Below, one piece after another: positions 1 to 10,511 of a DNA stretch of 64,000 bases. The notes under the pieces are model-generated. The model worked only from the letters and a program-made list of their open reading frames with translations. It did no database searches and was not told where the DNA came from. Positions within the stretch are counted from its first letter, which is position 1. Each line of letters begins with the position of its first letter. The stretch lies in NCBI GenBank assembly GCA_946902875.1, contig OX336340.1, forward strand, positions 23,079,566 through 23,143,565, written 5' to 3'. The position numbers and the translations under genes were made by a program. The DNA is from Nematopogon swammerdamellus (Eukaryota > Arthropoda > Insecta > Lepidoptera > Adelidae).

Positions 1-3000
1 GCCGCCGCGAAGACCCAGGGAGTGGCCCTGAATGACCTGCTGCTCCCCGGGCCAGACCTGCTTCAGTCACTTCCGGCCGTCCTCATGAAGTTCCGGCAAC
101 ACCCCGTCGCAGTCTCCGCCGACATCCGCGAGATGTTTTTACAAATACGCATACGGAGCGAAGACCGCGACGCCTTGCGTTTTCTATGGCGAGAGAAGCC
201 CACCATGCCGCCAAAGGAATACCGAATGACGTCGGTGGTGTTCGGCGCAGCCTCTTCGCCGTGCACCGCCATCTACGTCAAGAACCGGAACGCGACAGAG
301 AATGGCAAGGACCAGCCCGAAGCCGCGGACGCGGTAGTCGTCAACCATTACATGGACGACTACCTGCAGAGCTTCGCGTCCGCGACAGAAGCCCGCCGGA
401 TCTCCCGAGCCGTGGCGGAGATCCACGCCAAGGCCGGCTTCGAACTTCGAGGCTGGGCCTCCAACCACCGAGAGGCCATAGACGTCGCATCGGCACCCCA
501 GCACGTGGCCATAGGGGGCCACACACCGTTCGAGAAAACCCTGGGTATGAGATGGGACACGAGCACCGACCGGCTGGGGTATGCCCTGAGCTTCCGACGA
601 GTGGCACCGGAGGTGGTCGACGGACTGCGGACACCGACCAAGAGGGAGGCGCTGAGCCTCATAATGTCGCTGTTTGATCCTCTGGGCTTGGTGTCGCCCG
701 TCACCGCGCCGGCGAAGCGACTACTCCAGGAGACCTGGCGCCTGGGCACCGGATGGGACGACGAGCTGCCTGAAGACCTGCAGGCAGCCTGGACGAGCTG
801 GCTGACGAACCTCAAAACGCTGGAGCGGGTGCAGGTGCCCCGCTGCTACGACGTCTGCCGCAGCGACGACGTGGAGCTCCATACCTTCGTGGACGCCAGC
901 GAGTCCGCCTACGCCGCCGTGGTCTACTGGCGCTTCAGGCGGAGCGACGGCTCAGTGGAGGTGGCGCTGGTCAGCGCCAAGAGCCGGGTCGCGCCCCTGA
1001 AGCCGACCTCCGTCCCTCGTCTGGAGCTGCAGGCCGCCCTCCTGGGCACCCGCCTTGCCACGTCAGCGGAGCAGGGACACACCTGGACGCCGTCACGCCG
1101 CATCTTCTGGAGCGACTCCAGGACGGTGCTGGCGTGGATAAGGTCCGACCCCAGGACTTTCAAGACCTTCGTGGCACATCGTCTAGCCGAAATAGAAGAA
1201 GCTACGAAGGTCAGCGAGTGGCGCTGGGTGCCGACCGCGGACAACGCGGCTGACGATGCCACAAGAGAAACGCCGGACAACTTCACCACGAACCACAGGT
1301 GGTTCAGAGGGCCCGCCTTCCTGCGCTGGGAAGAAGCGCGCTGGCCGCAAGAAGATCGCCGAAGGACAGCACCAGACACAGGAGAGGAGAAGGCACCCGC
1401 AGCGTGCGCCGTCGTCACGAGTCCCGACGGCGGCGCTACGCCTGACGCGAGCCGCTTCTCCTCGTGGCTACGGCTGATACGAGCCACCGCCAGGGTCCTG
1501 CAGTTCTTGGAGCTGTGCCGAGCCAAGCGCCAGAAAACCTGCGCGGCACGGCACAAGCGAACCAGGCCCAACAGGAGCCCCACTCGGCAGAGACAGGCCG
1601 GCGCCCGCCGAAACCAAACCGGCGGGAGCAGGGAGACCGGGCGCACCTACGAGCCCCTAACGGCACGCCACCTAAGGTCCGCCGAGCTGCTGCTCATTAA
1701 GGACGCCCAGCAGCAATCCTTCGAGGCAGCGATAAGGCGTGTCAAGAAAGGCCAGCCGCTCGCGAAGGAGGACCGGCTGAGTCAGCTGGCTCTGCGGATG
1801 GACGAGGACGGAGTCTTGCGGCTCAAGAGCCGCATCACCGCTGCTGCAGGAGTCCACGAGGCGCAGCTGCACCCCGCAGTTCTCGATGGGGACCACCCGT
1901 ACACGCGGCTGTACGTGGCGCACGTGCACCGACAGCTGCATCACGGCGGGACGGAAACCGTCGTGAATGAACTGCGACAACGCTGCTGGATCGTCCGACT
2001 ACGCCCGACGGTCCGCACCGTTGTGAGGAGCTGCAGAATGTGCCTCATCCGCAAGACTCCGCCGACCACACCACCCACGGGCGACCACCCAGAGGCCCGG
2101 CTGGCACACCACGAAAGGCCCTTCACCTACGTGGGCCTCGACTACTTCGGCCCAGTCGAGGTCACCGTGGGCCGCCGCCACGAGAAAAGGTACGTCGCTC
2201 TCTTCACCTGCCTGACGATGAGAGCGATGCATCTGGAGGTTGCTGCGTCGCTGACAACGGACTCCGCGATCTCCGCGCTCCGCCGGTTCATAGCAAGAAG
2301 AGGGTGCCCACGTCAGATCTATTCCGACAATGGCACCAACTTCAAGGGCGCGGAGGCAGAGCTGCGCGAGGTCTACAAGGGCGCAGCCGACGCAGCAGCG
2401 AACCGCCAGATCGAGTGGCGGTTCATCCCACCCGGGGCGCCGTTCATGGGGGGCGCCTGGGAGCGCCTCGTCCGCTCAGCCAAGGAAGCGCTCCGCGTTA
2501 CACTGCACGAGCGCTTCCCCCGGGAAGAAACGCTGGCGACCCTACTGGCGGAGGCCGAGATGACGGTGAACTCGCGGCCGCTGACCCACGTGGCCGTCAC
2601 GCCGGAGGAGCCAGAAGCCCTGACGCCAAACCACCTGCTTCTGGGGGCTGGTTGCCACGTCCCGCCGCAAGGGACGTTCAGCGAGGAAGACGACCACGCC
2701 AGGGCGCTGTGGCGAAGGGCGCAGGCGCTCGCCGACTGCTTCTGGAGGCGGTGGGTACGCGAGTACCTGCCCGAGCTGCAGCGCCGACAGGAGCCGCGAG
2801 GACGCGGCCTGGCTCCAAAGGTTGGCGACGTCGTCATCGTCGCCGACCCCAACCTCCCGCGCAACACCTGGCCGCGAGGACGGGTGACGGCTACTCACCC
2901 TGGGCGAGACGGAGTAACGCGCGTCGTCGACGTGCTGTCTGCGGGGCGCCTCTTCAGGCGGCCTGTCAAGAGGATCGTCGTCCTTCCCACCGAAGCGGAT

Positions 3001-3090
3001 CGAGCCGAGCTGCGACGGCGGGAGAATGTGGCGGACGACGACAGCCCCGCGGCCGGCAGCGAAGCGCACGACGCGCACGTCTTAGCTTAG
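1..3090 (+). CDS. BEL/Pao retrotransposon Pol, 3' part (RT end, RNase H, integrase)
   Basis: The reading frame is open from base 1 (no start codon in the window) to a TAG at 3088, 1029 codons. Counting from base 1, the order is: reverse transcriptase with the ADIREMF motif (Asp41) and the YMDD box (117-120); a Pao-type RNase H with Asp298 (FVDAS), Glu342 (LELQAALL), Asp372 (WSDSRT) and Asp418; a basic low-complexity linker (about 440-550); the integrase HHCC zinc module (His643, His647, Cys678, Cys681); the integrase core with Asp714 (GLDYFGP), Asp776 (YSDNGT) and Glu821 (GGAWERL); and a DUF5641-type C-terminal domain (about 902-997). All catalytic residues expected for these parts are present and there is no stop or frameshift, so the copy may be young. 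Gag, protease and the first RT blocks lie outside the window. The enzyme copies element RNA and inserts the cDNA. Its GC content is far above the surrounding AT-rich DNA. Family assignment is firm. Confidence 0.95.
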   Translation, partial: AAAKTQGVALNDLLLPGPDLLQSLPAVLMKFRQHPVAVSADIREMFLQIRIRSEDRDALRFLWREKPTMPPKEYRMTSVVFGAASSPCTAIYVKNRNATENGKDQPEAADAVVVNHYMDDYLQSFASATEARRISRAVAEIHAKAGFELRGWASNHREAIDVASAPQHVAIGGHTPFEKTLGMRWDTSTDRLGYALSFRRVAPEVVDGLRTPTKREALSLIMSLFDPLGLVSPVTAPAKRLLQETWRLGTGWDDELPEDLQAAWTSWLTNLKTLERVQVPRCYDVCRSDDVELHTFVDASESAYAAVVYWRFRRSDGSVEVALVSAKSRVAPLKPTSVPRLELQAALLGTRLATSAEQGHTWTPSRRIFWSDSRTVLAWIRSDPRTFKTFVAHRLAEIEEATKVSEWRWVPTADNAADDATRETPDNFTTNHRWFRGPAFLRWEEARWPQEDRRRTAPDTGEEKAPAACAVVTSPDGGATPDASRFSSWLRLIRATARVLQFLELCRAKRQKTCAARHKRTRPNRSPTRQRQAGARRNQTGGSRETGRTYEPLTARHLRSAELLLIKDAQQQSFEAAIRRVKKGQPLAKEDRLSQLALRMDEDGVLRLKSRITAAAGVHEAQLHPAVLDGDHPYTRLYVAHVHRQLHHGGTETVVNELRQRCWIVRLRPTVRTVVRSCRMCLIRKTPPTTPPTGDHPEARLAHHERPFTYVGLDYFGPVEVTVGRRHEKRYVALFTCLTMRAMHLEVAASLTTDSAISALRRFIARRGCPRQIYSDNGTNFKGAEAELREVYKGAADAAANRQIEWRFIPPGAPFMGGAWERLVRSAKEALRVTLHERFPREETLATLLAEAEMTVNSRPLTHVAVTPEEPEALTPNHLLLGAGCHVPPQGTFSEEDDHARALWRRAQALADCFWRRWVREYLPELQRRQEPRGRGLAPKVGDVVIVADPNLPRNTWPRGRVTATHPGRDGVTRVVDVLSAGRLFRRPVKRIVVLPTEADRAELRRRENVADDDSPAAGSEAHDAHVLA

Positions 3091-3880
3091 GGCTTAGAAC
3101 AGCGAGGAAGCAGCCGTCGTAGTTTGTAGAGTAGGATTTTTAAGTTAGTTTAGGCCTTACGATTAAGTTAATATAAGTTAGAAATAAGATATATATAAAT
3201 AAATATACTTTTTACACAGACCGTAGACTAGTTAGTCTGTAAGTTTTAGTTATTATCTTAGCGAATATTCACTAGATTTAGTTATTTGTACGTAGGTTAG
3301 ATGTAAGTTTACTTGAATAAATAATATTATTGGACGGCTTTTTACTGAAGTAACTCGAGACGAGAGCGACAGGTGGCGAGACGAAGGGATTAGCGGCGGC
3401 AACCGAGCCAGGCGCCCATTGTTCTGCTCGCTCGCAAAACCGGATGCGTGCCGCAGCGGCCGGCGAGCGGGCAGAAAAGTAAATAAAAATAGGCGCTATT
3501 CCGTTGGCTCGCCAGTACAAATCAAGCAGCCAGAGAGAGAGGACCTCCTACAAGTGGAGCACATCGGGAAGACGGCAAGACACAGCGGCATTGCAGAAGA
3601 GCTTTCCCGCCGACGCGGTCGACTATCGGCTAGCAAGTGCCGCCGTACTGCCGTCCCTCTCTCTCCGCGCCGCCGCGTTTGTCTCGCTCTGGCAAACCTG
3701 TCGCTTCGTCCGTGTTGCTCCGGTAACGGGCCGTCCCGTTATTGTACTGAGCACCGGCGTTTCATTTGGCGTTCGTTGTTCCCCGTACCACGTATCTTCG
3801 ACCGAGTGACTGGGCGTCTCACCCGAACCAGAAAGAAGAAATTACAGTCCACTCCGAACCCGAGCGACGAGCAGTAACAC
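3091..3880 (+). repeat. 3' untranslated region and probable 3' LTR of the BEL/Pao element
   Basis: This follows the Pol stop codon directly. It begins AT-rich with AATAAA-type signals (about 3198 and 3316) and becomes GC-rich to about 3880. A TG at about 3125 (TGTAGAGTAGG) and a CA near 3880 (GCAGTAACA) would make an LTR of about 755 bp. The 5' LTR is not in the window, so these borders are a guess; that an LTR should lie here follows from BEL/Pao architecture. Confidence 0.4.
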
Positions 3881-4459
3881 TTTGGGAAATATTTGAATGG
3901 GTCTTCATGGACAAGACTATGCGAGCGAAGCCGCGGCCCGCGATCAAAAAGTTAGAGAATATATTTATACTCTGTAACTTCAAGAGATATGGGCACTGAG
4001 CATAAAGACGTAACATAGCGTCTTTGCAATATTTGAAATTGAGCTCGCCAAGAAGCCTGAACATGTCAAACTGACCACACTCTCTCACATCATACACAAT
4101 CTCTCACAAACACATCCCCTCACACATGCACACACCCCCCAACAAACACTCCCTCACACAAATCCTCCTTCTTTCATCCCAGCGAAACCCTAAGCCTAAG
4201 TAGAGTGAAATTTTAAAATTTTAGAATTTTCAGAATTTTTTAATGTTTAAAATTTTTTATTAAATTTAATATTTATATTTTAAAGTGTTTTTATAACTTG
4301 ATATATGTTGCTGTTGATTTCTTTTACAAATAAATAAATAAATAAATAAATAAAAATTCAGAGTGTGCAGAATTAAATCGGGAAACTAAAGGAACGTAAT
4401 GCTCCGCCATCGCGCTCAGCGGTGGTGCTTGTCGGTTGCCATAATATTTTTTTTTCAAT
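3881..4459. other. AT-rich spacer with two simple repeats
   Basis: There is no gene. 4070-4165 is a CA/CT-rich low-complexity run (CTCACA, CACACA words) and 4328-4356 is an (AAAT)n microsatellite of about seven units. Confidence 0.7.
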
Positions 4460-4674
4460 GTAATCCGGTATGGCTAGCTGATTCAGAGGGGTACATGAGG
4501 CAATATCACCTCCGAGAAGGAAGGTGTGCCATACTAGAGACTTTCCGTTGAATTGTTGGCTATACTGGACTAGAGGAGAATACAGCCGAGGCTGCTATGC
4601 GACCATCTTACATCCAATACGGGGTGGTAACAGCCCAGTCGGCTACAATTTGAGCCTACCATCTAGTAACTGGT
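4460..4674. repeat. SINE-like dispersed repeat, family 2, copy 1
   Basis: It shares long stretches with 16722-16935 and 18097-18235 (GTAATCCGGTATGG, TATACTGGACTAGA, GCCGAGGCTGCTATGC, GTCGGCTACAATTTGAGCC). Read in reverse it has the same landmarks as the family 1 SINE body (a GGTTG.TACCACCGCACT block, then GTTCAGTRTAGCC), so it is probably a diverged relative. It has no coding capacity. Confidence 0.65.
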
Positions 4675-5172
4675 TTAGTCGACAAATTAATAGTCGAGCA
4701 AAAATAGCGGGAGCAGTGCTCCAAGATCTAGTGGTAAAGGACTTCGCTTCGTTTTTGGTTCACGAACGCGAGGAGTTTGACACGTCCAGTTCGCGCTCGC
4801 CGCTTTCTCTATCATTCAAAATAAATGTTCATATTTTAACACGATTTCCTCTATTACTCGAATTCCATGTAAGAGTTACTAATGCGAACGAGCACTCCCT
4901 TCATACGGCGAGGAGTAGTGAGTGAGGTTAAAAGGTTAGTAGGTATCTCCTAGTTAGTAGTAAGTAGAGTCCTTCCCTTACTCTACCACCACACAGCACC
5001 CACCCGTCACGTACGGGTTACAATAAAAAAATCGGGGTGTGGCTGTGTCGTGGGCACGGACGTGTGTTTAACGTGAATACGTGTACGTAACGGGTAATAT
5101 TTTCCTAGAGCGTATTACGTAACGAATTCTTTGATCCTTTAGCTATCGAGTGGTGTAATTAAATTTTGGATG
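4675..5172. other. No recognisable feature
   Basis: Mixed-composition DNA between the family 2 repeat and the Tc1-like element. A plus-strand frame runs into it from the repeat but resembles no known protein. Confidence 0.5.
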
Positions 5173-5785
5173 TACAATATTGTGCAAATTAATGGAACCA
5201 TAGGCAATTGTTATGGTAAAACCGTTGATTTCTTGTAAAACTATATTTTTACAGAATTATATAACTACCATTATGCTAATTAATAGGAAATATGACCCCC
5301 TTTGGCTTCAATAACTGCTTTTACTCGTTTTGGCATGGACTCCACTAGTTTTTGACAATTATCAGAGATCCTCTCATCCCGATACCAAGCCTGAATGACT
5401 GCTTCTATCATCTTTATTTTTGTAGTGCAGTCGATTTTGCACAGTCTAGCTTTGCAAATGGCCCATAAATTCTCTATAGGGTTCAGATCGGGTGAACTGC
5501 CGGGCCAATTTAGAACAGATATCCCCTTATCCTGGAAATATTTCAACACTTGTGGCAGGGAGCAGAGTACTGTTTAAGAATTGCTCCTCCTTGGGGTTGG
5601 CACTTTTCAAGTTATTTATTCAAATGCTGTTGCAACATGCATTTGTATTTTTGGCTGTTCATTATGCCTTCGATTGGCACTAAAGATCCAACCTGTATGA
5701 AAAACGTCCCCAAAACATTTCAGTGTTGTAATATGCAAAAAATGTAAAAAATCTGGATGATTCCATTAATTTGCACAATACTGTA
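5173..5785 (-). mobile_element. Tc1/mariner element, internally decayed
   Basis: The element is bounded by TA on each side and by inverted repeats of about 25 bp containing TATTGTGCAAATTAATGG on the left, with the complement on the right (one mismatch near the tip). At 613 bp it is far shorter than an autonomous Tc1 element (usually 1.2-1.7 kb), so the N-terminal half of the transposase region is missing. A transposase relic lies inside on the minus strand. Confidence 0.85.
5280..5715 (-). pseudogene. Tc1-like transposase C-terminal relic
   Basis: The minus strand encodes the Tc1 C-terminal signature WPGSSPDLNPIENLW (its Glu is the third catalytic acid of the DDE triad), followed by the usual helical tail to a stop at 5280. 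Upstream (about 5600-5715) another frame carries a block of the type GTFFIQVG...EGIMNSQKY, typical of the centre of Tc1 transposases. Between the two, the position where active enzymes have DNAPCH reads YSAPCH, so the second catalytic Asp is lost, and the frame shifts just after it. No start codon remains: the open frame from 5549 begins at an internal GTG. Active enzymes cut and paste the element at TA sites; this copy cannot. Confidence 0.85.
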
Positions 5786-5970
5786 GGTAGATGATAGATC
5801 TGCAAGCTGCAACACCAAACTGTATCCCCCGATTTTGTTATCATCCGTTTTCTGGATTGGCTCCCACTATCGAAGCAAATTTAAAGACGTATTCACATCA
5901 AAAATATTGCTCTTGTCACAGACCGAAAGTATTACGTATTAGAGGAGCTGAGGATTTAATGCATACTGAC

Positions 5971-6092
5971 CCGAGGATGTTGGGGTGCTTAAGTTTATTC
6001 ATGAGCTGGACCTCGCGCAGCATGTTGGGCCGGTTGGCGCGCTGTTGGTTCATCTTCAGCACCATCACCTTGCCCGTCGTCTTGTGCGTCAC
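5971..6092 (-). CDS. cdi: Internal exon of a TESK / center divider-like protein kinase
   Basis: On the minus strand a pyrimidine-rich acceptor (TTTGTTTCACAG) precedes 6092 and a donor (CTCGG/GTCAGT) follows 5971. The 122-nt exon encodes 40 residues plus two bases (starts in phase 0, ends in phase 2). It contains VMVLKMN, whose Lys is the ATP-binding lysine of the kinase N-lobe; [10 protein letters not shown], whose Glu is the helix-C glutamate that pairs with it; and the HPNIL motif that follows. The wording around them ([14 protein letters not shown]) is close to what I recall of TESK1/2 and Drosophila center divider, dual-specificity kinases of the LIMK/TESK group that act on cofilin and the actin cytoskeleton. 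It is the only host exon I can identify firmly. The next 3' exon is not found to the left, where the BEL element lies, and the preceding exon (ending in a VYK-like sequence) is not found to the right. The symbol is by family resemblance. Confidence 0.85.
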
Positions 6093-6189
6093 CTGTGAAA
6101 CAAAAACCACCCATCGTTAACACCAAACTACGCCAAACAGCCATTTATAGATGTGTAATTAGCGGTTATTCCACTGCCATCACTCCACG

Positions 6190-6245
6190 CGCATATCGTA
6201 AGAGGAAAATGGCACAAGATGCCGCGCTAAAGGGCCACCTCTCAC
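6190..6245 (+). repeat. Short fragment of a dispersed repeat, family 5
   Basis: The words ATCGTAAGAGG and CAAGATGCCGCGCTAAAGGG match, with changes, the reverse strand of 47886-47957 (GTCGTAAAAGGCGACTAAGG, CAAGATGCCGTGCTAAAGGG). Confidence 0.4.
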
Positions 6246-6837
6246 CTTGGCACGGCCCTACCACCAAGCAAGATATTTAGATATAGCTTAATATTTATAA
6301 GTTGTGGGGAACATACGTTCCGGGGATATCGGTGAGTAGGCAGTTCTGTGAGTGCAGCGGTGCTCAGCTCACCTCAAGCAAACCTAGATTCTTCCTGGCC
6401 CTAAGACCCGAATTGTACACAAATAGGAAAAGAAGATCGCGCTTTACGTCTGATTAAATACTAGGTTGTGTAACAATGAATATTAATATCTCTCAATATC
6501 TTAATTGATCCACTGTTGAATATTTTCATATAACTTATCTTTATTGGGTAAGCGATAAAGGTAGCTACGCTTTCGACAGCTAATCCCAAAGGAATGTCGC
6601 ATAGCAAGATTTCGAGTGGCTTGCGGCGAAACAGCAACGGCCTCGCTTCATTTGCAAGGGGCAGGAGGTTCGAAGTCGAACCCGCCAGCGTTCACCAATT
6701 TCTTTCTCATTCCGAATTTTAATTTCATTGCATCATGCATGATACGACTTGCTCCATGGTTCCGATTCCATGTTAAACTGTAGGCTAATTCTCTTCAATT
6801 GCTAGATGGTAGGGTAAAACAAGGCCATATATTGGCA
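6246..6837. other. No recognisable feature
   Basis: Probable intron or intergenic DNA to the 5' side of the kinase exon. No open frame of interest and no repeat recognised. Confidence 0.5.
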
Positions 6838-7024
6838 AGATTGCACCGATTGAAGGTTGGTAGAAACGGCTATGGAAATAGTCAGTTTCTCGTCCAGTGC
6901 AGTGTGGCCGGCAGGACCGAAGCGACACACTTAGTTCCGCCCGAAATTAACATTGTTCAAATGGGTTGACATCACGGGCTTAGCAGACGATGTTCCGAAC
7001 TGTCAGCCAGGCTCCATAAAAAGC
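6838..7024 (+). repeat. SINE family 1 body, strongly diverged copy
   Basis: Landmarks in order match the better copies at 8336, 20526 and 21399: GAAACGGCTATG.AAATAG, TCCAGTGCAGTGTGGCCGGC, GACCGAAG, GGGTTGACATCACGG, CTCCATAAAAAG. Many substitutions and gaps indicate an old insertion. Confidence 0.6.
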
Positions 7025-8237
7025 GGAATGCTTGCAGGTAACGACGAAGATAAAAAATAGCAGACAGAACCGCTAAGCCCATATTAGACTTCACATCAAG
7101 CCGAAGATAACGTGACTCTTGCAATCCGCTCAACACATTATGACGTATTTGGCGAGATATCTGTATCACATACCTCGTTCATGCCGCTCAATGCATTCGA
7201 AGAATCCTTGATAAATATTCTGATTCACAAGTTATCTCAGTGATATCCATAAACAGGGACACTGATATTGTCGTAGACAGAGGCATACAGGTTTTGTCCC
7301 GACAAAGAAGACACTCAGAGCGCGTGTACCCCCGTGCACGCCACCCATTACCAAATAATAATATCGATATAGAACTAATCTAACTAAATATAACGTAAGA
7401 GTTGTAATTTTGCCTAGAGCACAGAATACTAAATAGGTACTGTCGTCCTAGAGTCAAAACACTGAAGTATTTTACACGGTATAACGACTGCAGGACCAAA
7501 GTTTGATTTCATCTGCTCCTTTGGTTGGTAACTGTCGCAGGAAGATGTTGAAATCAGTGATTTGATCAAATCACTAGCCTTACAATCTTACTGCGGCATA
7601 TCCATTTCACGGAGCGTCTATAGATAGCACTCTATATTTTCCGTATATTTGTGTGTGATTCACACCTGCAATCATATAATTTTATATTTCAGCTACTATG
7701 GCTACTAAAGCAACTAAGGCCCACAAACACTTTGAGATACTTCTCTAGTGCGATCGAACAACTCCAGCAGATAGCGCTGCTTTACAACATTTGCATATAT
7801 CAACTTTACTGCCACGACTGGATCGCTATTCGCTCCCATAAAAATCGCAACGAAAGATAAACCTTGCGATTTAGGAAATAGAAGAAAAAGTTGCTCGATC
7901 TTTCGCAGTTGCCATGTCTTCAACCTCGCTGGCCCAGTCTCCTATCGTCCACACCATCGCGCCGATAAATCGCGGAGCGGCCAGCGGCGGCAGACTAATG
8001 TGCAGTTCGAAGATTAATCTTCGGCGCGGATTTGCAGGTCCACTTCAACTGTGTGGCATTAATTGGTTTTAATTGACTTGTTTAATATTTCAATTAGCTT
8101 ACCCAGTAGATCTCTGATGAAATGTGACGACTGCATAGCAGTAGTGCCCTGACTGGTTTATTCGATTTATTGAGTTTCGATCGTATGAAGAAAGAAGTTG
8201 TTGGGAATATGCAAGTCAATGGAATCAATAAGTCGCC
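7025..8237. other. No recognisable feature
   Basis: AT-rich DNA with only short chance frames on both strands. Confidence 0.5.
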
Positions 8238-8335
8238 GTACGTACCGTGTACCGTGTGGGGCCGGTACTCTAAAAGAATAGCCCCACTGCATCTCTCCCC
8301 GTGTATGTCGTAAAAGGCGACTAAGGGATATGACT
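8238..8335 (+). repeat. Dispersed repeat family 5 fragment
   Basis: It ends in GTATGTCGTAAAAGGCGAC followed by TAAGGGATA, a motif present in reverse at 47930-47957. It abuts the SINE body that follows. Confidence 0.45.
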
Positions 8336-8579
8336 CCCTTCTTACATGACTAGGTTTTAACCTGCACGGATTGATACCACCGCACTGAATGAAAGGACCA
8401 CTTGGAAAGGACGGTCGAAACGGCTATGTAAATAGTTTATGTTTTCCGTCCAGTTCAGTGTAGCCGACACAACCGAAGGGAAGCACTGACGTGGCACCAA
8501 GTTCACCCGGTGTTATGGGCTGACATCACGGATGTTGTAGGTGATGTAGCCAACCGTGTCAGTTTCCATAAAAAAAAAA
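8336..8579 (+). repeat. SINE family 1 body with poly(A) tail
   Basis: A 5'-truncated copy starting at the CCCTTCTTAC...TAGG landmark and ending GTGTCAGTTTCCAT followed by an A-run, as expected of a retroposed element. It aligns over its length with 20526-20761, 21399-21636 and the reverse of 28261-28475. It has no coding capacity. Confidence 0.8.
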
Positions 8580-8823
8580 CGCTTACGTACTTATATAACT
8601 CGTCGCAGAGAATCTGAACAGCCTCTTGTTGACATTGGGTTTTCGAGCCTATCCTTTTCTTTTTCATATTGATAGGAAGAGACGGGGTCTTCAACAGCAC
8701 TTTCTCAGGCGTTCAGAGGGGTGTGAGCTTAGGGTGTGATTGAAGTAAGGGGTCGCTAGAAACTCACCCCTAACGTCTGGATGTGTTGGTCAAATAAGTG
8801 CATACATAGACGAAACCGATCTA

Positions 8824-9294
8824 TACAGGGTGTATCAGGATAGGTTTGGGAAACTTCAGGAATAGAAAGTACTCATTATTAGAAGAAAAAAATCCTTATC
8901 ACTCACATCGAAATTCCGTTGTTTTTTTGGTCATACAAAAGTTGGAAATTGTAATAAAACTCGATGGACAGTGTGACTGGAGAGTGCAGTGAACTAATTC
9001 AGTCCTCTTTTTCTTTTGTGGTCATTGAACTTTCAGTGTTTGGAATTTACCTACACGCAGTTCAGTTGTACTAGTTATGTATGCAACCTATCCATTTTTA
9101 TTCATGAGTTAGAATTTATTTTTTATTTAATAAAGGCGGACGTTAACCATCCACCAAATCTTCAAGAATAGATTTTCACTAAAAAGTACTGTAAAATGAT
9201 CGAATCTGGGAAAAAGTTTCAGAGCTTTTCGTCTTCAAATATGGGCCCCTTTCGAACCCTGAAGTTTCGAAAACCTATCCTAATACACCCTGTA
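8824..9294. mobile_element. MITE with TACAGGGTGTA inverted termini
   Basis: The ends are inverted copies: TACAGGGTGTATCAGGATAG on the left and its complement (with T for C at one site) on the right; both flanks read TATA, consistent with a TA target. At about 470 bp with no coding frame it is a non-autonomous DNA transposon. TACAGGGTGT-type ends recur in many insect genomes; the superfamily is left open, with Tc1/mariner-like suggested by the TA. Confidence 0.75.
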
Positions 9295-9786
9295 TATGCC
9301 GTCTCTCATATTTACTGGTGCACATTGCACATTTGAATAACGTTATATGTGTGGTTAAGATCAAGTTTTCCTCTTGCGCAGGGTTTGATCTAGGAAGCTG
9401 TTCCCGCTCCGATAGTCTGGTGAAACGAGGTCCGTTTCAAGATGATCTAGTGCAGATATATATACAAAGTAAAAACAATAAAAGTATAAAACAAATAAAA
9501 ACACGGATACGAAGATATTGAAGTGTAGAAGGCTCAATTAAATCTTAAAATTTTTACAAAATATCCTCTCTCACACATAATTTAATTGTATACAAATTAT
9601 AAACAACTTTAAAATAGAAAAAATTACATATTCTATAGTATTAAGTGCTACATTGTTTGTTACACTGTAAAAAATACTCAATTGAACCAATAAATTGAAC
9701 TGAACTGAATATTATAAGGCGGAAAAAAATCGCAAATGAAGATTGACGCAACGTGAATCCTAACTAATGAAGCGCAAAATCTGCAT
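9295..9786. other. No recognisable feature
   Basis: AT-rich spacer between the MITE and the fold-back element. Confidence 0.5.
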
Positions 9787-10511
9787 GACGGAGGTTACAC
9801 GCTAGGTTTGGCATCAGTTCAGTCCATCAGTCTGGTTAAACCATGGTCCAGACTGACCGTTTAATCTATTGACCGATGGACTGATGGACCAGACTGATGG
9901 ATTTTAAAATATTTTGATAATTTTCGTCAGTCTAGCCAGGGCAGACTGATGGCAGATTGATAGTGCGAATCGAGGGGTTTACCACTCTGTAATACTGTGT
10001 ACGATTTCCTTGTAATCTGAATAAATCCGTCGTAATACAGGCAAAATTGCAAAATACAATGTAATATAATGAAATCCTTCGAAAACCTATGTAATACTTT
10101 GAAATCTTATAAAAATCCTTAATATTATAGTATTTTCAATGAAATAATCTCTCTGATAATCTGTACTTTTACAAATATTACATATTCCACATAATACTAC
10201 GAAATCCTCTGTAGTCTGTCTGTAGTACAGAAATCCTTTTAATCCTTTGTAATACGCTATAATACTAATAAGTTGTTTAAATTCCTCTGTACTTTTTTTT
10301 CTAATTTGCTTGCAGTGTTCATTCGTAGATTGTCCAGTACCTCGGCAGTACTGTGAATTATTAGAGTGAAAGTCAAAGTCAACGAATATTCCTCGGAATA
10401 TTAACAGTAAATAAAAGATAGGAGACTTCCTTACGACGAAATTAAAATATTATTTTTGTTCCTGGGTACGAAAATAATATTCATGGTGTTTAATTTTGCG
10501 ATTAAAAAAAA

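Noticed and set aside
924..1646. A 240-codon minus-strand frame opposite pol, and other frames within 63-3122
   Set aside because: Shadows of the BEL Pol frame, which has all expected motifs.
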